64,000 bases of DNA from NCBI GenBank assembly GCA_019241645.1, contig JAFAWQ010000003.1, positions 62,001 to 126,000 on the forward strand. Direction: 5' to 3'. A program made the translations under genes and the position numbers. This document shows, piece by piece, positions 1 through 9,851 of the stretch. The DNA is from Alphaproteobacteria bacterium. Lineage in GTDB: Bacteria > Pseudomonadota > Alphaproteobacteria > Micropepsales > Micropepsaceae. The notes under the pieces are model-generated. The model made no database searches. It was not told where the DNA came from and worked only from the letters and a program-made list of their open reading frames with translations. Within the stretch, counting starts at the first letter, position 1; each line of letters starts with the position of its first letter.

Positions 1-64
1 TAGCAAAGAACAAGCATCGCAGGTCTCTAGCGGAGTGCGGAGGATGCAGACAAGGCGCGTAACG

Positions 65-93
65 TTGACAGATGACGGGTCGGTCCCTAGAAG
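65..93 (+). promoter_or_regulatory. candidate sigma70 promoter of the rpmH-rnpA operon
   Basis: A perfect -35 hexamer TTGACA lies at 65-70, followed after 17 bases by TAGAAG at 88-93 as a weak -10. It sits 43 bases before the rpmH start with no gene between. The call rests on motif match and position only. Confidence 0.5.
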
Positions 94-135
94 GCCGCCT
101 CCCGCGCCGGACGAATTGCCTGAGGAGTATCCGCC

Positions 136-270
136 ATGAAGCGCACCTACCAGCCGAGCCGGCTTGTCCGGAAGCGCCGTCATGGCTTTCGCGCCCGCAT
201 GGCCACCGCTGGCGGCCGCAAGGTGCTTGCCCGCCGCCGCGCCCATGGCCGGAAAAAGCTCTCGGCCTGA
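136..270 (+). CDS. rpmH: 50S ribosomal protein L34 (bL34)
   Basis: This 44-residue, very basic protein starts [18 protein letters not shown] and ends GRKKLSA, which matches the full length and signature of bL34, a structural protein of the large ribosomal subunit. It is preceded by the purine-rich ribosome binding site GAGGAG at about 122-127. The rnpA reading frame begins inside its last codons in another frame, so the two are translated from one mRNA. The order rpmH-rnpA-yidD-yidC is the usual bacterial arrangement. I see nothing unusual in it. Confidence 0.97.
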   Translation: MKRTYQPSRLVRKRRHGFRARMATAGGRKVLARRRAHGRKKLSA

Positions 271-673
271 GCCCGAGTCGACGGCCCCCACCCCAGCTCT
301 GACCATCGAGCGGCTGAAGCATCGGCCCGATTTCCTGCGCTGCGCGCGGGGCCTTCGAAAGGTAACCCCTTCGTTTGCGCTGGAGGCCGCTCCGACGCCT
401 GAAAAATTTCTCAAGCCGAATTGCGCCCGTGTGGGCTTCACCGCCACCAGGAAGACTATCGGCGGGGCGGTGCAGCGCAATCGCGCCAAACGGCGATTGC
501 GCGCGGCGGCGCAGGCCCAGTTTCCCCTTTATGGGATGCCTGGCCATGATTATGTTCTAGTCGCGCGCGCCGGCACCTTGACCCGGCCTTTCGTAGAGCT
601 TTTGGCGGACCTTGGCGCTTCGCTGAAGGACGTGCAGGAAAAACTCGGCCAGATGCGAATCTTGAGTATATGA
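245..673 (+). CDS. rnpA: ribonuclease P protein component
   Basis: RnpA binds the RNase P RNA and helps mature the 5' ends of tRNAs. The 142-residue product has the family core: the [22 protein letters not shown] region with the conserved RNR motif, followed by the basic RRLRAAA helix. I chose the ATG at 245, which overlaps the rpmH 3' end by 26 bases. A non-ATG start near 298, just before the conserved [11 protein letters not shown] segment, would give a more typical N-terminus and cannot be ruled out. The stop overlaps the yidD start (ATGA at 670-673), so the two are probably translationally coupled. Confidence 0.93.
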   Translation: MAGKSSRPEPESTAPTPALTIERLKHRPDFLRCARGLRKVTPSFALEAAPTPEKFLKPNCARVGFTATRKTIGGAVQRNRAKRRLRAAAQAQFPLYGMPGHDYVLVARAGTLTRPFVELLADLGASLKDVQEKLGQMRILSI

Positions 674-924
674 ATAACGTTCTGCGGCGGTTTGGCATTC
701 AGCTGCTTCTGGCGCCGATTCACATTTATCGATGGTGCGTCTCCCCGATGTTTCCACCCGCCTGCCGCTTTGCCCCCAGTTGCTCGGAATACGCCGTTGA
801 CGCGCTGAAGCTGCACGGGCCGGTCAAAGGCCCATGGCTGGCTGCGCGGCGGCTTCTGCGCTGCCATCCGGTGAAATGGCTGGGCGGCGCGTCCGGCTTC
901 GATCCCGTTCCCCCACCGCGATAG
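670..924 (+). CDS. yidD: membrane protein insertion efficiency factor YidD
   Basis: This 84-residue protein carries the YidD core: an amphipathic N-terminus ([23 protein letters not shown]), then the Cys-containing [16 protein letters not shown] motif and [13 protein letters not shown]. YidD is thought to sit at the inner membrane and assist YidC/Sec-dependent insertion. It overlaps rnpA by four bases and ends four bases before yidC starts. Length and motif spacing are typical of the family. Confidence 0.93.
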   Translation: MNNVLRRFGIQLLLAPIHIYRWCVSPMFPPACRFAPSCSEYAVDALKLHGPVKGPWLAARRLLRCHPVKWLGGASGFDPVPPPR

Positions 925-928
925 GCCG

Positions 929-2740
929 ATGGACAATAACCGCAACTTTTTTGTCGCCATCCTGCTGTGTGCCGCCGTCATCTTCGGCTGGCAGTATTTC
1001 GTCGCCGGTCCGCAGATGGCGAAGGAAAAGGCCCATCAGACGCTCCTTGCGAAGCAGAAGGGAGAGGAGGCGCAAACCAAATCCTCCAACCTGCCGAATG
1101 CGGCCGCCAACATTGCCAAAGTGATGTCCCGCAGCGCAGCGTTGCGCGAAGGCGGCCAGCGCATTGTCATCGCCACGCCGTCGGTCAATGGCTCGCTGCG
1201 GCTGAAGGGCGCCCGCTTCGACGACCTTCAGCTGCGCAAATACCGCGAGACGCTCGATCCCAAAAGTCCGGAGATCGTGCTCTTTTCGCCGGAGAGCACG
1301 GCCTTTCCCTACTACACGGTTTTCGGCTGGGCCGCTGGACCCGGGAGCAAGGTCAGAGTGCCGGATGACGCAACGCCATGGACACTGGCGAGCGGAAATG
1401 TGCTCACGCCGGAAACACCGATCACGTTGCGCTGGGACAACGGCCAGGGGCTCACCTTCACGCGCACGATCTCCGTGGACAAACAGTACATGTTCACGAT
1501 CGCGGACACCGTCGCCAATCACGGAGCGGCCGCGGCCGTCCTCTCTCCATATGCTTACGTGTCGCGGAGCAACATTCCGCAGGACACGCACTACATGGCG
1601 CTGCACGAGGGCTTCGTCGGCATTCTGGGCGACGACCTGCAGGATCCAAGCTACTCGGACATGAAGCCGGAGACCCGCGAGAAAAATTTCCACTCCACCG
1701 GCGGCTGGCTTGGCCTCACCGACAAATACTGGATGGCGGCGATCATCCCGCCGCAGAACCAGCAGATCGACGCGAGCTATCGCGCGACCGATCCGGAGGC
1801 GAAGAAGGATTTTCAGGCCAGCTACCACCTGGGGCCGCAAACCGTTGCGCCCGGCGCAAGCGTGAAAGTTACACAACGGCTTTTTGCCGGCGCCAAGGTT
1901 GTTTCCGTGCTGCGCGAATATCAGGACAGATTGAACATTGCCCGTTTCGACTATGCCGTCGATTGGGGTTGGTTCTTCGTCCTCACCCGGCCGATGTTCT
2001 GGCTGCTCGATTATTTCGGCACCGTGACGGGCAATTTCGGCATTGCCATCCTGCTGCTTACCATTGTCGTGCGCCTGATCTTCTTTCCGCTCGCGAACAC
2101 GCAGTTCAAGAGCATGAGCCGGATGAAAAAACTCCAGCCGCATGTCGAGCGCATCCGCGAGCGTTTTGCGGACGACAAGATGCGCCAGCAGCAGGAGATG
2201 ATGGAGCTTTACAAGCGCGAGAAGGTGAACCCGCTTTCCGGCTGCCTGCCGATCTTCATCCAGATCCCCGTGTTCTTCTCGCTCTACAAGGTGCTGCTCG
2301 TCAGCATCGAGATGCGGCAGGCGCCATTCTTCGGCTGGATTCGCGATCTCTCCGCGCCCGATCCGACGTCGATCTGGAATCTGTTCGGGCTGTTCCCCTG
2401 GCATACGCCTGGGTTCATCCCGGCTTTCCTGGTGATCGGCATCTGGCCGATCCTGATGGGCGCGACGCAATGGCTGCAGACGAAGATGAATCCTGCTCCG
2501 ACGGACCCGGTGCAGGCGAAGATGTTCTCTCTCATGCCGCTGATCTTCATGTTCATGCTGGCGAGCTTCCCGGCCGGCCTCGTGATCTATTGGACCTGGA
2601 GCAATCTGCTCTCGATGATTCAACAATATGTGATCATGCGCCGCGAAGGCGCGGAGATTCACCTGTTCAGCAATCTGAAAGTTCCGGGATCGATCAAGCG
2701 TCTGAGCGGTCCCAAGCCCGGCGCGGAAACTGGCGAGTAG
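929..2740 (+). CDS. yidC: membrane protein insertase YidC
   Basis: YidC inserts inner-membrane proteins alone or with SecYEG. The 603-residue protein has the Gram-negative layout: an N-terminal membrane anchor (about residues 5-22), a large periplasmic beta domain (about 55-330), and the conserved core from about residue 345 with five membrane segments. The groove arginine lies in TIVVRLIFFPL at about residue 381. The cytoplasmic hairpin around MKKLQPHVERIRERF and the NPLSGCLPIFIQIPVFFSLY segment are both present. It closes the rpmH cluster and engB follows after ten bases. Confidence 0.97.
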   Translation: MDNNRNFFVAILLCAAVIFGWQYFVAGPQMAKEKAHQTLLAKQKGEEAQTKSSNLPNAAANIAKVMSRSAALREGGQRIVIATPSVNGSLRLKGARFDDLQLRKYRETLDPKSPEIVLFSPESTAFPYYTVFGWAAGPGSKVRVPDDATPWTLASGNVLTPETPITLRWDNGQGLTFTRTISVDKQYMFTIADTVANHGAAAAVLSPYAYVSRSNIPQDTHYMALHEGFVGILGDDLQDPSYSDMKPETREKNFHSTGGWLGLTDKYWMAAIIPPQNQQIDASYRATDPEAKKDFQASYHLGPQTVAPGASVKVTQRLFAGAKVVSVLREYQDRLNIARFDYAVDWGWFFVLTRPMFWLLDYFGTVTGNFGIAILLLTIVVRLIFFPLANTQFKSMSRMKKLQPHVERIRERFADDKMRQQQEMMELYKREKVNPLSGCLPIFIQIPVFFSLYKVLLVSIEMRQAPFFGWIRDLSAPDPTSIWNLFGLFPWHTPGFIPAFLVIGIWPILMGATQWLQTKMNPAPTDPVQAKMFSLMPLIFMFMLASFPAGLVIYWTWSNLLSMIQQYVIMRREGAEIHLFSNLKVPGSIKRLSGPKPGAETGE

Positions 2741-2750
2741 ACAAGTTCTG

Positions 2751-3401
2751 ATGGCCAGCGACGTCGAATTCGCGCGCAAGCTGTTCGCTGGCCCGTGCGA
2801 GTTTGTGGCCGGCGCCGTCAGCCTTGAAGCGTTGCCGGAATCGAGCTTACCGGAAGTCGCCTTTATCGGCCGGTCCAATGTCGGCAAATCGAGCCTGATC
2901 AACGCGCTGGTCGGCCGCACCAAGCTCGCGCGCGTTTCGCAGACACCGGGCCGCACCCGCCAGATCAATCTCTTCCGGCTGCGCGACGCGATCGTCCTTG
3001 CCGATCTGCCCGGCTATGGTTTTGCGCGCGTCTCCAAAACGGAAGCCATAGCCTGGAACGCGTTGATCTCAGGATACCTGGTGAGGCGCGCAAGTCTTCG
3101 ACGCGTTGTGCTGCTGTTGGATGCACGGCGAGGAGTCATGGAGTCCGACCGCGAGGTCATGGCTTTGCTGGATCGGTCTGCTGCTGCATATCGCCTGGTG
3201 CTGACCAAGAGTGACTTGCTGAAGACGGCCGAAATAGACGGATGGGTTCAAAACGTAACAGCCGAGGCAGCCGCGCACCCGGCTGCATTGGCCGGCGTTA
3301 TCGCGACATCATCGGAAACCGCCGCAGGCATGGAAAATCTCCGCCTTGACCTCGCGGAACTCGCCCAGTCCTTCCAAGGCGGCGCGGTGGCGGGCCGGTA
3401 A
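2751..3401 (+). CDS. engB: ribosome biogenesis GTPase EngB (YihA/YsxC)
   Basis: EngB is a small GTPase needed for large-subunit assembly. The 216-residue protein shows G1 GRSNVGKSS at about residues 40-48, the following switch segment with QTPGRTRQIN, G3 DLPGYG at about 85-90, and G4 TKSD at about 152-155. Position directly behind yidC and before argB is conserved in many Alphaproteobacteria. Length is normal. Confidence 0.96.
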   Translation: MASDVEFARKLFAGPCEFVAGAVSLEALPESSLPEVAFIGRSNVGKSSLINALVGRTKLARVSQTPGRTRQINLFRLRDAIVLADLPGYGFARVSKTEAIAWNALISGYLVRRASLRRVVLLLDARRGVMESDREVMALLDRSAAAYRLVLTKSDLLKTAEIDGWVQNVTAEAAAHPAALAGVIATSSETAAGMENLRLDLAELAQSFQGGAVAGR

Positions 3402-3436
3402 GGCTTGGTCTATAAGCCGGAAGCTCAGAGGAACAG

Positions 3437-4366
3437 ATGGCGCTCCAGGACGACGCCGGCGCATTGGATATGAGTCTGCGTACGCTCGCGCGCTGGCGCT
3501 CCACCGCCCGCGTGCTGGTGGAGGCTCTTCCCAACATCCTCAAATATGACGGCAAGACCATCGTCGTGAAGTATGGCGGCCATGCCATGCAGGGCGGCGT
3601 CTCCCAGCATTTTGCCCAGGATATCGTGCTGATGAAGCAGACCGGAATCGATCCGGTCGTCGTGCATGGTGGGGGTCCGCAGATCGGCTCGATGCTGAAC
3701 CGGCTCTCCATCCCATCCAATTTCGTCGATGGCTTGCGCGTGACGGATGGCGCGGCCATCGAGGTGGTCGAGATGGTGCTGACCGGCTCGATCAACAAGC
3801 AGATCGTAAGCGGCATCAACGCTGCCGGCGGCCGCGCCGTCGGCATCTCCGGCAAGGACGGCAATCTGGTGGTGGCGCGCAAACTGGAGCGGATGAAACT
3901 CGATCCGCGCACCCTGCAAAGCAAGGCTGTGGATTTTGGATTCGTCGGCGAGCCCGAGGCAGTGAACGCCGAAGTCCTGCGCACCATCATCGACTCCGCC
4001 CTGATCCCGGTGGTTGCCCCCATCGGGGTGGGCCGCAAAGGCGAGACCTACAACATCAATGCGGACACCGTGGCCGGCGCGGTGGCGAGCGCGATGGCGG
4101 CGACGCGGCTGATGCTGCTCACCGATGTGGAAGGCGTGCTCGACAAGGAGGGCAAGCGCATCCGCAGGCTCGCGGTCGCGGATGCGCGCGCGCTGATCGA
4201 GAAGGGCACCATTTCCGGCGGCATGATTCCCAAGATCGAAACCGCCATCGAAGCCGTCGAAGGCGGCGTGAGCGCGGCGGTCATTCTGGACGGCCGCATT
4301 CCCCATGTCCTCCTGCTCGAACTGTTTACCGAGCACGGCGCCGGGACGATGATTACAGCGGCATGA
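3437..4366 (+). CDS. argB: acetylglutamate kinase
   Basis: ArgB phosphorylates N-acetyl-L-glutamate in the second step of arginine synthesis. The 309-residue protein contains the ATP-binding KYGGHAM motif near residue 45, the substrate motif [11 protein letters not shown], and [15 protein letters not shown] in the C-terminal half, followed by GGMIPK. The ATG at 3437 is preceded by AGAGGA at a good distance and supports this start. The stop overlaps the start of the next gene (ATGA at 4363-4366), which suggests co-translation with the DUF1036 protein. Confidence 0.96.
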   Translation: MALQDDAGALDMSLRTLARWRSTARVLVEALPNILKYDGKTIVVKYGGHAMQGGVSQHFAQDIVLMKQTGIDPVVVHGGGPQIGSMLNRLSIPSNFVDGLRVTDGAAIEVVEMVLTGSINKQIVSGINAAGGRAVGISGKDGNLVVARKLERMKLDPRTLQSKAVDFGFVGEPEAVNAEVLRTIIDSALIPVVAPIGVGRKGETYNINADTVAGAVASAMAATRLMLLTDVEGVLDKEGKRIRRLAVADARALIEKGTISGGMIPKIETAIEAVEGGVSAAVILDGRIPHVLLLELFTEHGAGTMITAA

Positions 4367-5382
4367 AGGTATCGTGGGTTGCGGCCGCTGGCGTGCTGGC
4401 TTCAGGTTTGCTTGCGCAATCGGCGCCTGCGTCTGCGGCGCTGAAGCTTTGCAACCAGACAAGCTACATCGTCTACGCGGCCATAGGCGCGGCGACGAAA
4501 ACGCAGCTCGATACGCGCGGCTGGACGCGCATCGTACCGGGCGACTGCGCCACGCCAATTCTGGACCGGCTGAGCGCGCCGGCCTATTTTGTCTATGCGC
4601 ACACCTCCCGGTCGCATTCCGGTCCTCCTCGCGCATGGGGCGGTAACGTTCCGATCTGCGCGCGCGATTCGAACTTTTCACAGCACACCAAGCTTCCGGC
4701 TCGCGGCTGTCCGGGCAGCGATTTCTACAAGATGCCGTTCGCGCTGCTCGACCGTCACGGTGCGAATTCCTGGACCACCACATTCAACGAATCTCCCGGT
4801 CTCAGGACGCCGCGGGATGCCAGGCGGGCCGGCATCGCGCGGCTGCTGGAGGATCTGCATTATCGCGTCAATGTGCCGGGAGAACGTGCGCGCGACCTGG
4901 CGCTCGAGGATTTTCACAAGCGCGCGCATCTGCCGGCGGATGCCAACGAGGCGGAGCTGTTTGCAGCGCTCGAGACCGAGGCTATGAAAGCGGCGGCTCC
5001 TGCAGGTTTTGCCGTGTGCAATTACACGAGCCGGCCGCTGGTGGTGGCCCTTGGTCTTCCGGCAGGAAAGGGCGCGGCAACGCGCGGCTGGTGGGAAGTC
5101 GCTCCCAGCGCCTGCCCCCATCTTTTCACGGAACCGCTGAAGACCGATCGGGTGTTTCTGCTGGCGGAAGAAAAAGGCCATCGCCCTGTCGTATCCGGGC
5201 CCGTCAGGCTGTGCGTCGCAGATGGCAAGTTCGATCTGAGAACCGCAACCGAATGCAAACGCCGCGGATTGCGCGAGGCGGGGTTTGCCGCCGTCGATGT
5301 GAAGGGGCGGACCGGCTACGTCGCGAATATCGATGAGAGCGGCCTTTCGTCGCCCACCTCTCCTCGCGCCAAATCGCGCTAG
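4363..5382 (+). CDS. secreted protein with two DUF1036 domains
   Basis: The 339-residue product has a Sec signal peptide with a likely cleavage after ASA near residue 25. Two DUF1036 units are visible: one beginning [16 protein letters not shown] directly after the signal, and a second beginning [16 protein letters not shown] in the C-terminal half. Both share the C-N-T-S, aromatic and R-G-W pattern (TRGWTRI and TRGWWEV). A helical segment rich in charged residues separates them. DUF1036 proteins are exported and of unknown role. The four-base overlap with argB ties it to that operon, although no arginine-related job is evident. Confidence 0.8.
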   Translation: MKVSWVAAAGVLASGLLAQSAPASAALKLCNQTSYIVYAAIGAATKTQLDTRGWTRIVPGDCATPILDRLSAPAYFVYAHTSRSHSGPPRAWGGNVPICARDSNFSQHTKLPARGCPGSDFYKMPFALLDRHGANSWTTTFNESPGLRTPRDARRAGIARLLEDLHYRVNVPGERARDLALEDFHKRAHLPADANEAELFAALETEAMKAAAPAGFAVCNYTSRPLVVALGLPAGKGAATRGWWEVAPSACPHLFTEPLKTDRVFLLAEEKGHRPVVSGPVRLCVADGKFDLRTATECKRRGLREAGFAAVDVKGRTGYVANIDESGLSSPTSPRAKSR

Positions 5383-5432
5383 CGCGACTTCGTGACGTTG
5401 CGGATTTTTCCGGTTTGTCCCACGCTGCGTCA

Positions 5433-6257
5433 ATGTACTCAGAAATGGCCACCATCATCGAAGACGCCTGGGAGCAGCGCGAGTCGCTCGATACGCGCAC
5501 AACCGGCGCCGTTCGTGACGCCGTGGACCGGGCACTCGCGGGCCTCGATGCCGGCCAGCTTAGGGTGGCGGAAAAAATCGGCGGCGAATGGCACGTGCAT
5601 CAGTGGCTGAAGAAGGCCGTGTTGCTGTCCTTCCGCCTGAACGGGACGAAGCTCATCGAAGGCGCGCCGGGCGGGGCGGCGTGGTGGGACAAGGTCGATT
5701 CCAAATTCGCAGGGTGGGGCGAGGCGCAGTTTCGCGCCGCCGGTTTCCGGGCCGTGCCGGGCGCCATTGTGCGTCGCTCGGCCTTCATCGGCCGCGGCGC
5801 GGTGCTGATGCCGTGCTTCGTCAATGTCGGCGCCTATGTCGGCGACAACACGATGATCGACACCTGGGCGACCGTCGGCAGCTGCGCGCAGGTCGGCGCC
5901 AACTGCCACATCTCGGGCGGCACCGGGATTGGCGGAGTGCTGGAGCCGCTGCAGGCCGCGCCGACCATCGTCGAGGACAATTGCTTCATCGGCGCGCGCT
6001 CGGAAGTGGCGGAAGGCGTGATCGTCGGCGAAGGCGCGGTGTTGTCCACCGGCGTGTTTCTCACCGCATCGACCAAGATTGTCGATCGGCAGACCGGCGA
6101 GATCGTCACCGGCCGCGTGCCGCCCTATTCCGTGGTGGTGTCGGGTTCGCTGCCGCAAGGAGAAGGGCGGCCGTCGCTCTACTGCGCCGTGATCATCAAG
6201 AAGGTGGACGCGCGCACCCGCGCCAAAACCGGCATCAACGACCTGCTGCGGGATTGA
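5433..6257 (+). CDS. dapD: 2,3,4,5-tetrahydropyridine-2,6-dicarboxylate N-succinyltransferase
   Basis: DapD adds a succinyl group to tetrahydrodipicolinate in the succinylase route to diaminopimelate and lysine. The protein of about 274 residues has the N-terminal helical part ([13 protein letters not shown]) and a left-handed beta-helix of hexapeptide repeats from about residue 105, including [15 protein letters not shown] and [16 protein letters not shown]. The C-terminus carries the usual [11 protein letters not shown] and conserved [17 protein letters not shown]. The start is 5433 or the ATG at 5445; neither has a clear ribosome binding site. dapE follows within 50 bases. Confidence 0.95.
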   Translation: MYSEMATIIEDAWEQRESLDTRTTGAVRDAVDRALAGLDAGQLRVAEKIGGEWHVHQWLKKAVLLSFRLNGTKLIEGAPGGAAWWDKVDSKFAGWGEAQFRAAGFRAVPGAIVRRSAFIGRGAVLMPCFVNVGAYVGDNTMIDTWATVGSCAQVGANCHISGGTGIGGVLEPLQAAPTIVEDNCFIGARSEVAEGVIVGEGAVLSTGVFLTASTKIVDRQTGEIVTGRVPPYSVVVSGSLPQGEGRPSLYCAVIIKKVDARTRAKTGINDLLRD

Positions 6258-6305
6258 AAGCGCGGTTCGTTGACCGGCGAAGGGCCGCAGCCTAAAGCCC
6301 CAGTC

Positions 6306-7487
6306 ATGGCGAACATCGATCCCATAGCTCTGGCGCAGGCTCTGATCCGGTGTCGCTCCGTGACGCCAAGGGATCGCGGCGCCATCGCAATCGTGGCGGG
6401 CGAGTTGGAGCGGCTTGGGTTCACGTGTCACTGCCTGCGCTTCGAAACGCCGGGCACCGCTCCAATCAAGAATCTCTATGCCCGCTACGGCGACGCAGCG
6501 CCCAATTTCTGTTTTGCGGGTCATACCGATGTGGTGCCGCCGGGCGATGCGAGCTTGTGGCAAAGCGATCCGTTCGCCGCGGAGATGCGCGAAGGCTTGC
6601 TCTACGGCCGCGGCGCCGCCGACATGAAATCCGCCATCGCGGCGTTCACCGCTGCGGCCGAGCAAACGCTCGCGAAGGGAAACGTGCGCGGCTCCATCAG
6701 CTTGTTGATCACCGGCGACGAGGAAGGGCCGAACATTAACGGCACGAGGCGGGTGCTGGAGTGGCTCACGGAGAAAGGCGAGCGCATCGATCATTGCCTG
6801 GTCGGCGAACCCACGGCGCAAACCACGCCCGGCGACACCATCAAGATTGGCCGCCGCGGCAGCATGCGCGTGGAGTTTACCGTGCGCGGCCGCCAAGGCC
6901 ACACCGCCTATCCGCATCGCGCCCTCAATCCGATACCTGTGCTGGCGAAGCTGGTGACGACCCTGGCGAACGAGCCGCTCGATTCCGGCACGGCGCATTT
7001 CGAGCCGTCGACGCTGGCCTTCACCACTTTCGATGTCGGCAACAATGCCGGCAATGTTTCCCCGGCCGAAGCGCGCGCCGCCTGCAACATCCGCTTCAAC
7101 GATCTGCATACGCCGGACAACATTCTTGAGCGCATCGACTCGCGGGCGCGGGCGCTGGCGATGGTGTCCGGCGCGGAGATCGCGGTGACCGCGAACGTTG
7201 GCGGCACCGCGTTCGTGACCGAGCCGGGTGCGTTCACCGATCTTCTCAGCCGCGCCATTGAACGGGTCACGGGATCGGCGCCGCTTCTCTCCACAACCGG
7301 CGGGACTTCGGACGCGCGCTTCATCAAGGATCACTGCCCGGTGGCGGAAGTAGGATTGGCCGGCGCCACCATGCATCAGGTGAACGAATGCGTGCCGGTT
7401 GCCGACATTCATCGCCTCACGGAGATCTACGCCTCTATTCTGCAGGATTACTTCGGTGCGCCGCCCGCGGCCGCCGTGAAGGCCTGA
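6306..7487 (+). CDS. dapE: succinyl-diaminopimelate desuccinylase
   Basis: DapE is the zinc hydrolase that releases LL-diaminopimelate from the succinyl intermediate. The 393-residue M20-family protein shows the first metal ligand in FAGHTDVVPPGD (about residue 72), the bridging Asp in GRGAADMKSAIAAF, the catalytic pair Glu-Glu in GDEEGPNING near residue 138, and a C-terminal HQVNECV ligand. The dimerisation domain begins around RRGSMRVEFTVRGRQGHTAYP. I chose ATG 6306 over an upstream TTG at 6270 because the family begins close to the IDPIALAQALIRCRSVTP segment. Confidence 0.95.
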   Translation: MANIDPIALAQALIRCRSVTPRDRGAIAIVAGELERLGFTCHCLRFETPGTAPIKNLYARYGDAAPNFCFAGHTDVVPPGDASLWQSDPFAAEMREGLLYGRGAADMKSAIAAFTAAAEQTLAKGNVRGSISLLITGDEEGPNINGTRRVLEWLTEKGERIDHCLVGEPTAQTTPGDTIKIGRRGSMRVEFTVRGRQGHTAYPHRALNPIPVLAKLVTTLANEPLDSGTAHFEPSTLAFTTFDVGNNAGNVSPAEARAACNIRFNDLHTPDNILERIDSRARALAMVSGAEIAVTANVGGTAFVTEPGAFTDLLSRAIERVTGSAPLLSTTGGTSDARFIKDHCPVAEVGLAGATMHQVNECVPVADIHRLTEIYASILQDYFGAPPAAAVKA

Positions 7488-7491
7488 CCGC

Positions 7492-8574
7492 ATGTCCCTC
7501 AACCGCGGCTTCCACAAACTGAAGATTGCCGAAGTGCGGCGCGAAACGGCGGATGCGGTTTCCATCCGCTTCGACATTCCCGACGAGCTGAAGGAGCGCT
7601 TCGCCTTCCAGGCCGGCCAGCATCTCACCTTGCGCACCGACATCAACGGCGAAGATGTGCGGCGGAATTATTCTGTCTGCGTGTCGCCGTCGGAAAACGA
7701 GATCCGCATCGCCATCAAACAGATGCCGGCGGGGCGCTTTTCTTCGTGGGCAAACACCGCGCTGCGCGAAGGCGAGATGGTGGAGGTGCTGCCGCCGATG
7801 GGCCGCTTCCTCGTTCCGGAAGATACCGGCAACGATGGTTATTATGTGGGCCTCGTCGGCGGCTCCGGCATCACGCCGGTTATCTCCATTTTGAAGACGA
7901 CGTTGGAAACGCAGGCCTCAGCGAAATTCGTGCTGCTGTACGGTAATCGCAGCACGGCGTCGGTGATGTTCCTGGAAGAGCTGGCAGGCCTGAAGAACCG
8001 CTACATGGATCGGCTCGAGCTTTATCACTTCCTGGAAGACGAGGCGGACGAGATCGATTTGTTCAACGGCCGCCTCGACCAGGAGAAATGCGAGGCCGTT
8101 TTCGACTCCCTCATCGATGTGGGCTCTGCCAGAGCTTTCTTCATTTGCGGGCCCGGGCCGATGATGGATGCGGCTGAAACCGCCCTTGTGGCGCGCGGCG
8201 TGCCGCCCGAGAAAATCCTCATCGAGCGCTTCACCTCCAGCGCGCTTTCCGCCGAGCAGCTGGCCGCGCGCGAGGCGCTGCAGCAGAAGGCGGCGGGGAC
8301 GGAGCTGACCGTCACGCTCGACGGCCGCCGCTCAAAGCTCGCCTTCGATCCCACCAAGGGTAGCATCCTCGATTGCGTGCAGGCGGCCGGGTTGCCCGCG
8401 CCCTACGCCTGCAAGGGCGGGGTGTGCACAACCTGCCGGGCCAGAATTCTCGAAGGCCGGGTGACGATGACGAAGAATTATGGTCTGACGGACGAAGAAG
8501 TCGCCGGCGGCTACGTGCTCACCTGCCAGTCCGTGCCGGCAAGCGATCATGTGGTCCTGAGCTACGACGAATAA
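7492..8574 (+). CDS. PaaE-like flavin/2Fe-2S oxidoreductase
   Basis: The 360-residue protein combines three modules: an FAD-binding ferredoxin-reductase barrel (RRNYSVCVSP about residues 58-67), an NAD(P)-binding domain (VGLVGGSGITPV near 120 and FICGPGPMMD near 217), and a C-terminal plant-type 2Fe-2S domain with CKGGVCTTC plus a downstream Cys in VLTCQS. This is the layout of PaaE, the reductase of phenylacetyl-CoA epoxidase. No paaABCD genes are in the window, so the electron acceptor is unknown and I leave the symbol blank. It starts four bases behind dapE. Confidence 0.85.
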   Translation: MSLNRGFHKLKIAEVRRETADAVSIRFDIPDELKERFAFQAGQHLTLRTDINGEDVRRNYSVCVSPSENEIRIAIKQMPAGRFSSWANTALREGEMVEVLPPMGRFLVPEDTGNDGYYVGLVGGSGITPVISILKTTLETQASAKFVLLYGNRSTASVMFLEELAGLKNRYMDRLELYHFLEDEADEIDLFNGRLDQEKCEAVFDSLIDVGSARAFFICGPGPMMDAAETALVARGVPPEKILIERFTSSALSAEQLAAREALQQKAAGTELTVTLDGRRSKLAFDPTKGSILDCVQAAGLPAPYACKGGVCTTCRARILEGRVTMTKNYGLTDEEVAGGYVLTCQSVPASDHVVLSYDE

Positions 8575-8597
8575 GAACGCGGGTGGTGGAGAGAGGC

Positions 8598-9788
8598 ATG
8601 TTCGAAGATTTGCGGCCGCGCCCGCCGGATCCCCTGCTCGATACCATTCGCCAGTTCCGCGCCGATCCGCGCGCCAGCAAGCTCGACCTCGGCGTCGGCG
8701 TCTATCAGGACGCCCAGGGCCGCACGCCGGTGCTGCGTTCTGTGAAGGATGCCGAGCGCCGCCTGCTGGAGACACAACAGACGAAAACCTATCTCGGCGC
8801 GGAAGGCGATCTCGACTATGCCCGCGCGCTGGGTGCGCTGGCGCTGGGTAACGACGTCGTCGGCGACGACACCGTGTTCGGCGTGCAGGCGCCGGGCGGC
8901 ACCGGCGCCTTGCGGCTGGGGGCGGAACTCATCCGCGCCGCCAACCCCCAAGCGCAGATCTGGCTCGGCCGCCCCAGCTGGGCCAATCACGATCCCATCT
9001 TCAACGCCGTCGGCGCCACCATCCGCGACTACCAGCATTTCAACGCGGAGAAGCAATCGGTCTGTTTCGATTCGCTGATGGCGGCGATGAAGGAGGCGAA
9101 CGCGGGCGACGTGTTCGTGCTGCACGCCGCCTGCCACAACCCCACCGGCGCGGATTTCAGCATGGAAGAGTGGCAGGAGATCGCACAGGCACTGTTGCGC
9201 TACCGGCTCGTTCCTTTCCTAGATACCGCGTATCAGGGTTTCGCGCGCGGGCTGGAGGAAGACATGGCAGGCGCGCGGTTGGTGTTTCGTGCCGTGCCTG
9301 AGGCTTTCGTGTCTGTCTCGTGCTCGAAGAATTTCGGCCTGTATCGCGAGCGCACCGGCGCCCTGTTCGTGCGCGCCTCCGACGCGGCGAAAGCGGACTC
9401 CGTGCGCTCGAATGTGCTCGGCATCGCGCGCGCCAATTACTCCATGCCGCCGGATCACGGTGCCGCCATCGTACGCACCATTCTCAGCGAGACTGCGCTC
9501 CGCAGCATGTGGGAAGAGGAGCTGGTGGCGATGCGCGAGAGCCTGCAGGGCGTGCGCGCGCGGCTGGCGCGGTTGCGCGTCAACAGCATCGATTTCGCGC
9601 CGATCGCGCAGCAGAACGGCATGTTCGCCACCCTGCCCCTCACCAAAGCACAGGTGGCGAGGCTGAAGGACGAGCACGGGATCTACATGGCGCCGTCGGG
9701 CCGCATCAACATCGCCGGTCTGATGTCCGCCGATCTCGACTCCTTCGCCGCCGCCCTGCGCTCGGTGCTGGTCGACACGGCGGCATAA
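8598..9788 (+). CDS. tyrB: aromatic/aspartate aminotransferase (class I, TyrB/AspC type)
   Basis: This PLP-dependent enzyme transfers amino groups between aromatic or acidic amino acids and 2-oxo acids. The 396-residue protein has the family features: LDLGVGVYQD near the N-terminus, HAACHNPTGADFS, and the PLP lysine in SVSCSKNFGLYRERTGAL at about residue 244. The ATG at 8598 is preceded by GGAGAGAGG. Substrate choice between aromatic and aspartate cannot be read from the sequence. Its last 105 bases (9684-9788) have a 92 percent identical copy at 10707-10811, beyond the next toxin-antitoxin pair. Confidence 0.9.
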   Translation: MFEDLRPRPPDPLLDTIRQFRADPRASKLDLGVGVYQDAQGRTPVLRSVKDAERRLLETQQTKTYLGAEGDLDYARALGALALGNDVVGDDTVFGVQAPGGTGALRLGAELIRAANPQAQIWLGRPSWANHDPIFNAVGATIRDYQHFNAEKQSVCFDSLMAAMKEANAGDVFVLHAACHNPTGADFSMEEWQEIAQALLRYRLVPFLDTAYQGFARGLEEDMAGARLVFRAVPEAFVSVSCSKNFGLYRERTGALFVRASDAAKADSVRSNVLGIARANYSMPPDHGAAIVRTILSETALRSMWEEELVAMRESLQGVRARLARLRVNSIDFAPIAQQNGMFATLPLTKAQVARLKDEHGIYMAPSGRINIAGLMSADLDSFAAALRSVLVDTAA

Positions 9789-9816
9789 GCGAGGCAATAT
9801 TCGATTCAAACGCGTA

Positions 9817-9845
9817 TTGACATCGTATATACGAAGTCTCATACT
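9817..9845 (+). promoter_or_regulatory. promoter with palindromic operator for the tacA-tacT pair
   Basis: TTGACA at 9817-9822 and CATACT at 9840-9845 are separated by 17 bases. The spacer holds a perfect 12-bp palindrome TCGTATATACGA at 9823-9834. Ribbon-helix-helix antitoxins of the DUF1778 class autorepress by binding palindromes inside their own promoter, so this is the expected operator. The assignment is by position and symmetry. Confidence 0.6.
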
Positions 9846-9851
9846 GGGTTG

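Noticed and set aside
824-2968. 714-codon open frame antisense to yidC and engB
   Set aside because: The frame is open because of high GC; its translation is Arg/His-rich low-complexity sequence with no family pattern, and both genes on the opposite strand are certain.
5439-7646. 735-codon open frame antisense to dapD and dapE
   Set aside because: It is the reverse shadow of two well-supported enzymes and shows no recognisable domain.
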